From: Trileptium ribeirensis
Lineage: Eukaryota; Nematoda; Enoplea; Enoplida; Thoracostomopsidae
Assembly (NCBI GenBank): GCA_030248225.1
Contig: JASANE010020434.1
Location: 31,321-95,320, forward strand
Direction of reading: 5' to 3'
Length of the DNA stretch: 64,000 bases
Shown piece by piece: positions 1 to 11,683 of the stretch (position 1 is the first letter of the stretch; each line of letters starts with the position of its first letter). The notes under the pieces are model-generated. The model made no database searches. It was given only the letters and a program-made list of their open reading frames with translations, and was not told the DNA's origin. A program made the position numbers and the translations under genes.

Positions 1-3000
1 TCTTCCTGATCTTGTTCTTTTCCTTGATAAACATCGTAAAGCTAGCACACAATTGCTCACGTGCCTATTCGTTGAACTTTGTATAAATCTGTAATGGTTT
101 AAAGAAACCATGAAGTAAAATATGAAAAATTAACTCCAGAGATTATATGTCTGATACATCACTTTCTCTTCCTCATCTTGTTCTTTTCCTTGATAAACAT
201 CGTAAAGCTAGCACACAATTGCACACGTGCCTATTACGTTGAACTTTGTATAAATCTGTAATGGTTTAAAGAAACCATGAAGTAAAATACGAAAAATTAA
301 CTCCAGAGATTATATGTCTGATACATCACTTTCGCTTCCTCATCTTGTTCTTTTCCTTGATAAACATCGTAAAGCGAGCACACAATTGCACACGTGCCTA
401 TTCCGTTGAACTTTATATAAATCCGCAGTGGTTCAAACAAATCATGAAGTAAAATATAAAAGATAAACTCCAGAGATTATATGTCTGATACATCACTTTC
501 TCTTCCTGATCTTGTTCTTTTCCTTGATAAACATCGTAAAGCTAGCACACAATTGCACCCGTGCCTATTACGTTGAACTTTGTATAAATCTGTAATGGTT
601 TAAAGAAACCATGAAGTAAAATATGAAAAATTAACTCCAGAGATTATATGTCTGATACATCACTTTCTCTTCCTCATCTTGTTCTTTTCCTTGATAAACA
701 TCGTAAAGCGAGCACACAATTGCACACGTGCCTATTCCGTTGAACTTTATATAAATCCGCAGTGGTTAAAACAAATCATGAAGTAAAATATAAAAGATAA
801 ACTCCAGAGATTATATGTCTGATACATCACTTTCTCTTCCTGATCTTGTTCTTTTCCTTGATAAACATCGTAAAGATAGCACACAATTGCACCCGTGCCT
901 ATTACGTTGAACTTTATATAAATCCGCAGTGGTTCAAACAAATCATGAAGTAAAATATAAAAGATAAACTCCAGAGATTATATGTCTGATACATCACTTT
1001 CTCTTCCTGATCTTGTTCTTTTCCTTGATAAACATCGTAAAGCTAGCACACAATTGCTCACGTGCCTATTCGTTGAACTTTGTATAAATCTGTAATGGTT
1101 TAAAGAAACCATGAAGTAAAATATGAAAAATTAACTCCAGAGATTATATGTCTGATACATCACTTTCTCTTCCTCATCTTGTTCTTTTCCTTGATAAACA
1201 TCGTAAAGCTAGCACACAATTGCACACGTGCCTATTCCGTTGAAATTTATACAAATCTGCAGTGGTTTAAACAAATCATGAAGTAAAATATAAAAAGAAA
1301 CTCCAGAGGTTATATGTCTGATACATCACTTTCTCTTCCTGATCTTGTTCTTTTCCTTGATAAACATCGTAGAGCTAGCACACAATTGCTCACGTGCCTA
1401 TTCGTTGAACTTTGTATAAATCTGTAATGGTTTAAAGAAACCATGAAGTAAAATATGAAAAATTAACTCCAGAGATTATATGTCTGATACATCACTTTCT
1501 CTTCCTGATCTTGTTCTTTTCCTTGATAAACATCGTAAAGCTAGCACACAATTGCACACGTGCCTATTCCGTTGAAATTTATATAAATCTGCAGTGGTTT
1601 AAACAAATCATGAAGTAAAATATAAAAATAAACTGCAGAGATTATATGTCTGATACATCACTTTCTCTTCCTGATCTTGTTCTTTTCCTTGATAAACATC
1701 GTAAAGCTAGCACACAATTGCACACGTGTCTATTCCGTTGAAATTTATATAAATCTGCAGTGGTTTAAACAAATCATGAAGTAAAATATAAAAATAAACT
1801 GCAGAGATTATATGTCTGATACATCACTTTCTCTTCCTCATCTTGTTCTTTTCCCTGATAAACATAGTAAAGCTAGCACACAATTGCACCCGTACCTATT
1901 ACGTTGAACTTTATATAAATCCGCAGTGGTTCAAACAAATCATGAAGTAAAATATAAAAGACAAACTCCAGAGATTATATACGTCTGATACATCACTTTC
2001 TCTTCCTGATCTTGTTCTTTTCCTTGATAAACAACGTAAAGCTAGCACACAATTGCTCACGTGCCTATTCGTTGAACTTTGTATAAATCTGTAATGGTTC
2101 AAACAAATCATGAAGTAAAATATAAAAGATAACTCCAGAGATTATATGTCTGATACATCACTTTCTCTTCCTGATCTTGTTCTTTTCCTTGATAAACATC
2201 GTAAAGCTAGCACACAATTGCACCCGTGCCTATTACGTTGAACTTTATATAAATCCGCAGTGGTTCAAACAAATCATGAAGTAAAATATAAAAGATAAAC
2301 TCCAGAGATTATATGTCTGATACATCACTTTCTCTTCCTGATCTTGTTCTTTTCCTTGATAAACATCGTAAAGCTAGCACACAATTGCACACGTGCCTAT
2401 TCCGTTGAACTTTGTATAAATCTGTAATGGTTTAGAGAAACCATGAAGTAAAATATGAAAAATTAACTCCAGAGATTATATGTCTGATACATCACTTTCT
2501 CTTCCTCATCTTGTTCTTTTCCTTGATAAACATCGTAAAGCGAGCACACAATTGCACACGTGCCTATTCCGTTGAACTTCATATAAATCCGCAGTGGTTC
2601 AAACAAATCATGAAGTAAAATATAAAAAGAAACTCCAGAGGTTATATGTCTGATACATCACTTTCTCTTCCTGATCTTGTTCTTTTCCTTGATAAACATC
2701 GTAGAGCTAGCACACAATTGCTCACGTGCCTATTCCGTTGAAATTTATATAAATCTGCAGTGGTTTAAACAAATCATGAAGTAAAATATAAAAATAAACT
2801 GCAGAGATTATATGTCTGATACATCACTTTCTCTTCCTGATCTTGTTCTTTTCCTTGATAAACATCGTAAAGCTAGCACACAATTGCACACGTGCCTATT
2901 CCGTTGAAATTTATATAAATCTGCAGTGGTTTAAACAAATCATGAAGTAAAATATAAAAATAAACTGCAGAGATTATATGTCTGATACATCACTTTCTCT

Positions 3001-3178
3001 TCCTCATCTTGTTCTTTTCCTTGATAAACATCATAAAGCTAGCACACAATTGCTCACGTGCCTATTCCGTTGAACATTGTATAAATCTGTAGTGGTTTAA
3101 ACAAACCATGAAGTAAAATATAGAAAATAAACTGCAAAGATTATATGTCTGATACATCACTTACTCTTCCTGATCTTC
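1..3178. repeat. 167-bp satellite array, 19 units, truncated by window edge
   Basis: Nineteen head-to-tail units share the phrase CTGATACATCAC at 151, 318, 485, 652, 819, 986, 1152 and so on, giving a 166-167 bp period. The last unit decays near 3178. Each unit carries GCTAGCACACAATTGC followed by CACGTG or a close variant. At least three subtypes differ around the middle: TCTGTAATGGTTTAAAGAAACC, ATCCGCAGTGGTTCAAAC and ATCTGCAGTGGTTTAAAC versions. They are interspersed rather than grouped in blocks, as expected after unequal crossing-over or gene conversion. 167 is not a multiple of 3 and no frame stays open, so this is non-coding. Confidence 0.97.
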
Positions 3179-3599
3179 TATTTTTAATATTTCTTATTGA
3201 TTATAATTATGCTTGGTTAACTAAAGACAAACTGGGATCAAATTCTTGCTCAAAAATGAACGAAAACATGAAACAAACTGAAATAATATAAATCATTGTA
3301 ATATGACACCCTGATGTAACTATTTTATATTCGAAACTGAATAATTAGAGTCAAGCTTTAGGGCCCTAGCCATATTAAATATGAACGATCGACCGAATCA
3401 TATTAAAAACATAAAACAAAATATAAAATATTAGAACATGGCACAGGTAAGGGAGAGGGTCTATATTTAGACCGAAGTAGGCCTTCGTAAAGCTGTCTAC
3501 CCAATTTTTCGTAGCGCTCCTCACTTTTCAGTGCGCTCTAGCTTCTGAGTAGCAAGCGCCACTCTTGTAGCGGAATAACGCCTTTTAACTCCTGCAATT
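3179..3599. other. Unique AT-rich sequence, no gene seen
   Basis: Sequence between the satellite and the next tandem duplication. No open frame, splice-bordered exon or repeat could be supported on either strand. Confidence 0.5.
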
Positions 3600-4135
3600 G
3601 TTTAGCAACAACTAATTACGTTTGAACGCGTTGTACTAACAAAATTCGGCCAATACCGCACGACTGCAAGTGTGCTCTTGTTCGCTCGCTTTGCGAGTTG
3701 CTTGAACGATCCGAGCAATAATTTCCAAGATATAAAAATGGCTAACAAACGTGATTTTTACCCGAACCTTTGAGGTTCCAGCATCGCGGCGACCAATAAT
3801 TGTGAACCGATATTCGCAATGTAAATTAGCTCAGAACATTAAGCTTTCATGGAAATTAGTATGCCATATGTTTAACCCTTCACCTACTGCAGTGGTTCGA
3901 CAAGATCTAATTGCATGTCAATGTGTTGTACTAACTAAATTCAGCGTACACTGCACGATTTCACCCGTGTTGTTCGTTTGCTTTGCGAGTAGCCTTATTG
4001 ATTCAAGCAATAGCTCTGACATAGCTCAGTTGCTAATAAACGTGATTTTCATCCTAGCGTTTGAGGTTCTATACCTGGGCGTCCAGTAATAGTACATCGA
4101 TTACCGGAATGTAAATTAATTCAGTACGTCAAGGA
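3600..4135. repeat. Diverged tandem duplication, period about 295 bp
   Basis: The segment starting TTGTACTAAC at 3631 recurs at 3926. Shared landmarks follow in the same order: CGCACGA/TGCACGA, TTTGCGAGT, AAACGTGATTTT, TTTGAGGTTC and GGAATGTAAATTA or its variant. The copies differ at many positions. A 112-codon + open frame across 3751-4089 spans both copies and looks fortuitous. Confidence 0.7.
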
Positions 4136-4916
4136 TTAATGGCTTTATGCAATTCCGAATATTTCTCGACTAAGTTGCAATATACTATCATAGTTGCAGA
4201 ACCTAAAATTTGTGCAACCCCCAAATAAACATTTACGTGCCTGGTTATGTGTGATTTATAAAATAAAATATAATATATCGCACGTAAAGTCAAACCCAGG
4301 AATAGGTGAGTTCAAGTTCCAACTTTTCATCAGGTTGCTTTTCACATCCCTTACCTGTCGAACACCTACAATTAAGAACGAATCCAAAAATTGTTACATC
4401 TATAAAATAAATTTATTGAGAGCATTATTTACGTCTCGTGTCGGTTATTATATATAGAAATCGTATCCAAAAATCGAAAAATCAATATATACTTCTTGTA
4501 CAAACTAATTGTTAAACTATAATTACCTGTGCCAGGCATAAATTTATTTATTATTTCCTTATTGCAAATATTACAGTGTGTCCTTGGAAAATTTTTCTCT
4601 CTACAAAAAACTATAAAGTTATTCTATGCCCAGTTAAAGCGCAGCATAGGTTTACGTTTTCGAAGTTTATCGTCAGGATTTGTATAAATTCTTCTCCACT
4701 GTTGGAACAAAAATAATATATTCTGGGTTCGCTTCGCCATTCTTTTTAAAATATATATCATTCCAAAATCGCGAAACAACCTATTAAACTTGTAAGAACA
4801 ATATATGTATCCATAAATCATAATTCGAAGCGCCTGTATAACATGGAACATATATTCTACTTACAATTGTACATTAATATTTACACCATATCAATCTTTT
4901 GAAATATTATTTATAG
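4136..4916. other. Non-coding sequence upstream of the convertase exon
   Basis: Probably intron of the convertase gene, because the first recognisable exon at 4917 starts in the middle of a domain. No earlier convertase exon was recognised between the satellite and 4917; the catalytic-triad exons must lie left of the window. Confidence 0.45.
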
Positions 4917-5027
4917 GTTTGGATTTGGCTTGATGAACGCTGAAGCCTTTGTTTCAGCCGCCGAGACATGGACAACAGTTCCAGCTCAGAAAATTTGTAA
5001 AACTGTTTTTCCGGCTTTTCAACCTAG
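4917..5027 (+). CDS. Proprotein convertase exon a (end of catalytic domain)
   Basis: Bordered by TTATTTATAG acceptor and GTTAGT donor. Taking one base to finish the previous codon, then 36 codons, then two bases, it reads FGFGLMNAEAF...AAETWTTVPAQKIC. This matches the invariant end of the subtilisin-like domain of furin, PC5 and PACE4, where a Y/F-G-F-G-L-(L/M)-(D/N)-A block precedes W-(K/T)-T-V-P. Those enzymes cleave precursors after dibasic sites in the secretory pathway. The exon leaves two bases (AG) that combine with the first base of the next exon, supporting the junction. The first part of the gene (signal peptide, prodomain, Asp/His/Ser triad) is outside the window. Which convertase subfamily this is cannot be decided from the sequence shown. 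Confidence 0.9.
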
Positions 5028-5303
5028 GTTAGTTAGTCATAATTATTGTATGTAGTACCTATATTACAGTTTGGGAATATCACATAATGTCAAACATTAA
5101 AAATCGAATGATCTACAAACTTAAACCGAAAATTCATAAGAGTTCATCGTCCGTCGTCCTAACTGGGTAAATAGTTCCACTGGGACGGTGGGATGTGGGG
5201 GATGTGGAGGATGCAGCAGAGGAAATCAGAAAGTTTTCGAAGTTTTTCTTCATAATTCTGTAATTTGTCTCATAACATCTAAAACCTCCGCGCGCATTGG
5301 TAG

Positions 5304-5954
5304 TAGAGCCCTGCGGGTAGAGCCGTTTTGCGTACCCGTACCCGCCCGTGAGCCGGCACCCCGTACCCGTACCCGCCCGTACCCGTGAAACTTTGCCTTT
5401 ACCCGCCCGCGGGTACCCGTTATAATTGCATGAAGCCAACTACAAAATGTGATGAATTATTATGTAGTCTAAAACAACACGATAATTACACTGTGATTGC
5501 GAACCGTTATATGTTTGGTTCGTTCTTAAAATATGCTTTCGAAAAAGTTTACCGTTTAACAGAGAAACGCTTCCGTTTCGCCTTACATCTATCTATAATT
5601 GGACAAAAAAGCAAATCTATTAGCTATAAAAGTATTACTGTTATTATTATTATTATTATTTTTATTATTTTTATTATTATTATTTTTATTATTTTTATTA
5701 TTATTATTATTTTTATTATTATTATTATTTTTATTATTATTTTTATTATTATTATTATTAGTCGAATTCGGACATTTCAGAAAGTTGTTTTATAGATAAT
5801 TGTATATTTGTAAAATTTCACGAGTACCCGCGGGAACCCGTAAAATCACGATGCCTACCCGTACCCGCCCCTAAGCGTAATGTGTTTACCCGTACCCGCG
5901 GGTACGCACGGGTACGGGTATACCCGCGGGTACGGGTACTACTCTCAGACCCCT
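5304..5954. mobile_element. Probable non-autonomous hAT-like element with GTACCCG-rich ends
   Basis: Both ends are dense in (T)ACCCG/CGGGT(A) words on opposing strands: TAGAGCCCTGCGGGTAG on the left, and the reverse complement of CAGACCCCT preceded by GTACCCGCGGG-type words on the right. The flanks ATTGGTAG (5296-5303) and AGTTGTAG (5955-5962) match at 6 of 8 positions, fitting a decayed 8-bp target duplication typical of hAT elements. It has no transposase frame. The interior contains a TTA microsatellite. Confidence 0.45.
5637..5762. repeat. (TTA)n/(TTATTT)n microsatellite
   Basis: About 125 bp of TTA and TTT triplets only. It produces spurious poly-Ile/Leu open frames on the + strand. Confidence 0.97.
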
Positions 5955-5962
5955 AGTTGTAG

Positions 5963-7683
5963 CCCGGGAGTATATGTTTTCCGGGGCGGGGAAAGGGGAG
6001 AACTTCCCACAAACACCGCGCCGCGCAAACAACCTATTCGTCCAATTCTCCCCCGGCCACGCCCCCCCCCCCCCGTCATTTGAGCATCCGACAAAATTGT
6101 TTAAACAAAGTTATATACTGGTTATATATGCATAGTCTGAGAACTGATCAAGATAAAGATGAGGATGAAGTCAACTATAGTTCGTATAGCGCTGTTAGTA
6201 CTTTTTCATCATAACACTGTACATATATTAAAGTTTACCGCATTTCCCGTGACTAAAACTAAATTAATGTCTGACAAAACTTCACGATATAAGGAGATGA
6301 GCTAGCTATGTACTCGGTTGGTTCAGGTTCGTCAAATCAAGGTGTGTGCATTATAATTCTTTTGAACCGTGATACCAGGATATTTAGAAAATTACAAGGG
6401 GAAAATTCGTTTATGTTTGCAAGCGAAATTTAGAAACTAGCATTGAATACGGATTCACTCAAAATCTGCTGTCCTTTATTTATTCCTAATATCCTTGTTT
6501 CCTAGTGAAGTTTAATGTAATCAATATGAGCAATCCACTTTGGATGATTTTACTGGCGAGTGCCGCAAATTGACTGTCGGCGAATACCTCTAATCCGATT
6601 ACATGAAGCAGCTTTTTTTATCTTCACCGTATTCTATCATCTGGGCAATAGAAGAGCAGCTTATGCGTAAGTTTATGCTTACATACAAATGGATATAGCT
6701 CCATAACCCATGAACTAATTTAGCTGATTTAGATACAAATCTCCTCGCTCGGTAACCTGGATCGATCCATATATAAAATTATACATTTATTGAGAATTTT
6801 TTTTCAAATTTTTTGCACCCAAAAAAATCGAAAAAATTTGTCGTAAACCTGGCCAAAATTGGTATTTACTGAACTAACTCGATTGTCGAGTTGAGTCGAA
6901 TGGTACTCAAATTTCCGAGCATTGACGACTTTGGTGCTGGTAAAATTCTAGGAAAGACCCCGACGTACGATGAAACATAAAGCCTACCAATTGCAAAATC
7001 GTGCACTTTCCGATAAGCAGGTAATTCAGTTCCCAACCATAGGTCGACAGGTACATTGTGGTGGCTGTTTCTCGTTTTCATTTTCGAACTCACACTTCCA
7101 AATAGGAGCTAACACTTTTATTTAATCGTTTGAACAGTTAAAGTCGTACTCGAGAACTACTGTGGCCATAGGATTTCCATATGTTTGACCATCATGTGAA
7201 CGTCAGCACTTATGCTGCAGCCGCAAGGTAAACCGAAAAGTTCACAGAGATATTCAGAAACATAGTCTAATACGCGATATTTGTTTACTTATAATAAAGA
7301 GGAACTCACTCAAAATTATTCTAAAAGCTGAAATAATCAATAAATAATCCCCTGATAACGATAACATCACGGTATTTCTGTTTTTTCGTTTGTTTTGTTA
7401 AATGTAAAAATTACTGAACTGGATGAAATTGATTAAACAGCCACTGTCTCTGTCTCGAAAGTGAATGATTAATTTTAGCTAAAAACGTTCGCAGTCACAT
7501 TATATAGCGTTGACCTACGTGAAACAGCATTAAACGAAAACCATAAAACAGTTCTGCGTCTTCGTGTACAGTTTGGATCGAACTGAATTGTTTTGGTTCT
7601 GTCAATTTGTCATTTCCGTAAATTTCATGCTATAATTACGCATTTAATGCGGTTGTTGTGACGTTACTTTTGGACTATGTCAA
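5963..7683. other. Convertase intron sequence without recognised features
   Basis: Holds a 16-C homopolymer near 6061-6076 inside a C-rich stretch and a 75-codon - frame at 6866-7093 that I could not recognise. No splice-bordered exon fits the convertase. Confidence 0.5.
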
Positions 7684-7875
7684 CCTTAGGGGCCGAAGTA
7701 TAATGCATGCCATACCGTTCTCGATATACTAGGCCTAAGCCTTAGTCTTAGCCCAAGCGAAGGTCCCCATGTAAGCCAAAATCGGGGGAAGGGGGGCTGC
7801 CGCCCCCTAACCCCCGCTTTCAGCAGTTCTTTTTTCTAATTTTATAACGTCCGGCCCCTAAAGTTTACATGGGCC
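7684..7875. mobile_element. MITE family A, copy 1 (left end eroded)
   Basis: Shares its whole length with 20744-20955: AAGTATAATGCA, CCGTTCTCGATATACTA, a CTAAGCCTTAGTCTTAGCC block, GGGGCTGCCGCCCC, and the right end CGGCCCCTAAAGTTTACATGGGCC. The left inverted end is reduced to CTTAGGGGCCG. No coding capacity. Confidence 0.8.
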
Positions 7876-8340
7876 TTACTGTTTATACAACAAAAATTCT
7901 TGGAAAAACCTAAAAAAAAATAATTACATGTACGACTTATATTGCTAGTATCAATCTATCTAGGTAGTCAGTTTCAGGAAATATATATACATATTTATAT
8001 AAGTAACAAATCGGCAGTAAGCAACACCAGACTCTGGGAGAATAAGTTTTTGAATTTTCACTTACCTATTTTTCATTACAGTATTATAAACATGCAATTA
8101 TTTCTGATAATCTATGGAGTCCATGCATGGTAATAGCAATATCATTCAACAAAATCTATATAAAATTGCTACAAACATCACATTCTGTACAAATTTTAGT
8201 CTTTAGGTATAAGACAAATTTGGCAGCAGTGCCGTAAATATAATACAGGAAAGTCTTACTAAAAATTACTACAATTGTATATGTGTTTAGTTCTTAGACT
8301 AAGCAAGCTAGACTGTAGTGACGTATTATGTAATTTTATG
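7876..8340. other. Convertase intron, nothing recognised
   Basis: AT-rich, with a 63-codon chance frame at 7942-8133. No exon, RNA or repeat supported. Confidence 0.45.
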
Positions 8341-8702
8341 CTAGAATTCACTGTAGATATGTCATGATTCCTAGAATATTACAATTTTAGTAAACACTTA
8401 AAATTATTATTGCTGTTAAGTGCCGTTAGAAACCCAAGGTTACTTCACAATAAATTAAGCAAACAGGAGATACTTCACAATAGCTCCACGTATTATTTTT
8501 TGCATTTTTTGGTTATGCACTTATTCGTTATGCTAAAATTCACTATAGATATAACATGTCCTCAAGAATATTGAAATTTTAGATGTGAGAAATGTGAGCA
8601 CTTAAAATTATTGTTGGTGTTAAGTGTCGTTAGAAATCCAGGTTACTTCAAAACCAATTAAACAAGAGATTATTTCACTATAATTCCACGTATTATTTCT
8701 CA
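8341..8702. repeat. Tandem duplication, period about 191 bp
   Basis: CTAGAATTCACTGTAGATAT at 8341 recurs as CTAAAATTCACTATAGATAT near 8532. Matching blocks around ACTTAAAATTATT, TTAAGTG(C/T)CGTTAGAAA and TCCACGTATTATTT follow in the same order. Confidence 0.75.
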
Positions 8703-9399
8703 TTTTCAGGGTATACTCTTATTCTTTATATTTACAGAAACATGATTATCAGCTTCCATACGAATAACTGCTTTAAGTCAGTCATGCTCGAACAAAATAA
8801 TAGCTGTAAATTATGTAGTGCTAAAAATATAGATGGAAAGCTTTCTACAGCCCTATATTAATGCCAAGATAATTGACTGAAACTGTGATATGATGGCTGT
8901 TTATGACTTGCAATGCAACGTTTGCTGTTCTGATATTACCAATACTCCACTAATGGCTATTTGGCCAGAGGTTATACATATAGTTCTAAATGCAGTGACG
9001 TCCAGATTATGCGAAATAATACTATAAAACAATTAAGAATTCGTAAGATATAATATATAGTAACATGATAAAAGAAATACTTAAAAAATCTAACAGATTA
9101 GTGTGCTTCTCCTGTGGTTCTTTCAACCACTCGATTGGCAAACAAAGAAAAACATAATAAATGTTTCTTTAGTACAAATGGGTTCGTACGAGTTCTAAGT
9201 ATTTTACAATGACGAATGAATATTTAACGGGCTATATCTTCCGGCGTCGTCATTCGCACTTATTCAAACAGTTGTAGACCCCAAATCACTAAGACCCAGC
9301 ATTGCTAGAATATATACATCAATAAAGGTACATAAATTCAGTAAATCAGACACACTTTCATACAGTTTTCAACGAAGATAAAAGTTCCTTCTACAACAT

Positions 9400-10080
9400 C
9401 AACAAATGTTGTTAAAGCAGTGCATGAAAATGAAATTGTGCATCAAGGCTTTAAATTACGTATATGAAGGTTGTACGAGAGTCTTAAAAGAATTTCGTTT
9501 CATGGAAGACAATGGATATTTTCCTAACAAATCTATTAATTATACAATTAATGGTAGTAACAGCAAATGTTAAATTAATAAATGTTGTTAAAACAGTTAA
9601 TGAAAATAAAATTTGTGCATCAAGGCTTTAAATTACGTATATGAAGGATGTACGAGAGTCTTAAACAAACTTCGTTTCATGGAAGACAATGGATATTTTC
9701 CTAACAATTCTATGAATTATACAATTAATGGTAGTAATAGCAAATGTTAAATTAATAAATGTTGTTAAAACAGTTAATGAAAATAAAATTTGTGCATCAA
9801 GGCGTAATATAAAGGACGTGCGAGAGTCTTAAACGAATTTCGTTTCTTGGAAAAGAATGAATATTTTCCTAACAATTCTATGAATTATACAATTAATGGT
9901 AGTAATAGCAAATGTCGTTAAATTAATAAATGTTGTTAAAACAGTGCATGAAAATAAAATTTGTGAATCAAGGCTTTAAATTGCAGATATGAACGCTGTA
10001 GGAGAGTCTTAAACGAATTTGGTTTCATGGAATAGAATAATTATTTTCCTAACATTTATATACATGAATTATACAATCAA
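9400..10080. repeat. Minisatellite, four units of about 175 bp
   Basis: The word AAATGTTGTTAAA recurs near 9404, 9580, 9757 and 9928. Each is followed by a TTGTGCATCAAGG-like block, a GAGAGTCTTAAA block and ATTATACAATTAATGG. The last unit is the most diverged and includes an ATACATGAATTATACAATCAAT end. Non-coding. Confidence 0.88.
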
Positions 10081-10563
10081 TAAAAAGTAACATTTTCATT
10101 TGATATTTTCTTTGACAGGTATTTCATTAAATCTCAAAATTCAACTGGTATTTGATATGTTCGACTTTACTACGAGTTTTTAAGATCTTACGATAGACAC
10201 TTCACAGCTGCATACAAGATTAATCCAGCACCATGCCATAGATTTTTATCTTCGTTTGCCTCAAAAGAAGCAGAGGAAATGGATAAGTAGGAATAACTTT
10301 CAGTCAATTTTGAAGCTAATAACCGCACATTGTTTGTTAGAATGAAAATTATTGTAGGGAGAGTTCTTTGGTGTTAACGGATGTCTTAAACCGTCGCGAA
10401 CTAACTGCTTTATAATGGGACAGAAGCGTCCTCTTGATCAGTTAGGTAAAACATTCGCTCAGTTACGTGCAAAATATTCAAGTTTTAACCAGCGGTGTAC
10501 TTAATTCCGTTGAAAACTCTACTTCATAAATTAATTTGCATTTCGATTGCGTTGAGCAAACTG

Positions 10564-10635
10564 TTGCCGGACAATGACTCGAACCCGAGCCGTTTGCGTT
10601 ACAGTTGCGTACGCTAACCACTGAGCTATGCCGAC
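10564..10635 (-). tRNA. tRNA-like sequence (pseudo-tRNA or SINE head, Thr-like)
   Basis: On the - strand an A-box-like TAGCTCAGTGGTTAGCG and a B-box GGTTCGAGTC are spaced as in a tRNA, in a 72-nt span. An ACTGTAA stretch at the anticodon-loop position would give UGU (Thr). The acceptor, D and T stems do not pair properly, so it is most likely a decayed tRNA copy or the head of a tRNA-derived SINE rather than a working tRNA gene. Confidence 0.5.
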
Positions 10636-11154
10636 TCCGCTGCTTATACCCTTCAGGATCCTAGTAATACGAACAAATAACACGCCGCCAAACCCATGCT
10701 ACGCAACAACATGAGTTGATATACTACATTGCATTCTATTAAAACGCACCGGTGTAACTACATAAGTTAAAGGGTAAAACTTACTGTGTAGATAACAATG
10801 GTAAGCTTGCGAATTTTGCATTAAACGGCATCATTCACTAAAACAAGGTTATATTTTGACATAAATATGGACCTGTGAATCTGAGAAGTTTGCCGCGGAC
10901 TCTCCAGCGATCTACAGTGGTCGAGTTTTTAAACATTTCTCTATGTCCGCAGTAAGACTGTAAAGTTTAAGTGCAAACCTATTTTGCGTAGTCTGTCCAT
11001 ATTGAAAACAATGTCAGAGCCTGTGCGACTGTGCCAGAAAAATTAAAGCATAAAATTTTTTTAATATTTCCGTTTTTCCTACATTATAAACAGTTATGTA
11101 TTGTTCCAAGAGTCGCACCTGAGCTAAAAATGACAAAGTTATAAAATGTTTTAG

Positions 11155-11312
11155 ACCATTTGGACATCAAAAGCCAGTGCATATTCGTTTTCGTACAGAC
11201 GCATGCGAAGGCCAGCACAATTACGTTAAATGCCTCGAACACGTGCAAATTGTCGTCGACATCGGCTATACGACACGAGGCAACTTGGAACTGTTCCTTG
11301 TATCACCAGCAG
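11155..11312 (+). CDS. Proprotein convertase exon b (start of P domain)
   Basis: The acceptor is AATGTTTTAG and the donor GTATTA. One base completes the AG left by exon a, then 52 codons follow, then one base (G) is passed on. The frame reads ...RTDACEGQHNYVKCLEHVQ followed by VVDIGYTTRGNLELFLVSPA. This is the first half of the convertase P (proprotein convertase/Homo B) domain: Cys before the N-(Y/F)-V block, LEHV, then the RG(D/N)L-(E/H) strand and the SP(S/A)GT(K/R) turn. The P domain is needed for folding of the catalytic domain. RGN replaces the more usual RGD in the strand. Confidence 0.95.
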
Positions 11313-11549
11313 GTATTAGTATATACAATTACAATACAAAGCGTCCGCAAGCGACGAAATTTCAAATACCATCGCACGAGTAAAACGCTTTGCACAATGC
11401 GTAATTAATCACTAAATTATATGTATAACATCATGAAATACACGGTATTCCCATAAACACAACTGGGCATATTTATGCAAACTTGTCTAGGCCTTCAATA
11501 AAATCTCCGAGTCTGTTAAGGTATATATTCATACACAAATACATGTAAT

Positions 11550-11683
11550 AGTTGTAGCACAGCCATCGTGCGTTAAGTGATTTGTACGCACGGTTGTGAC
11601 GAGTTCAGGCGTGTGCGTTAGCACGAGTTAAATAACAACCGTGCGTACAAATCTCTTAACCCAAGCCTAGCTGGGCTACAACT
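11550..11683. mobile_element. Short inverted-repeat element (foldback/MITE)
   Basis: AGTTGTAGCACAGC at the left faces its inverse GCTGGGCTACAACT at the right. Inside, GATTTGTACGCACGGTTGT pairs with ACAACCGTGCGTACAAATC, so nearly the whole 134 bp can fold back on itself. No coding capacity; family not identified. Confidence 0.7.

Noticed and set aside
747..2111. 64-66 codon - strand frames in the left array
   Set aside because: Satellite period 167 is not a multiple of three and frames do not persist between units.
5599..5799. Poly-Leu/Ile open frames
   Set aside because: Produced by the TTA microsatellite; no coding character.
6866..7093. 75-codon - frame with plausible composition
   Set aside because: No family recognised, no convincing splice borders, inside the convertase intron on the opposite strand.
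10564..10635. Functional tRNA-Thr gene
   Set aside because: A and B boxes are present but acceptor and T stems do not pair; kept only as tRNA-like.
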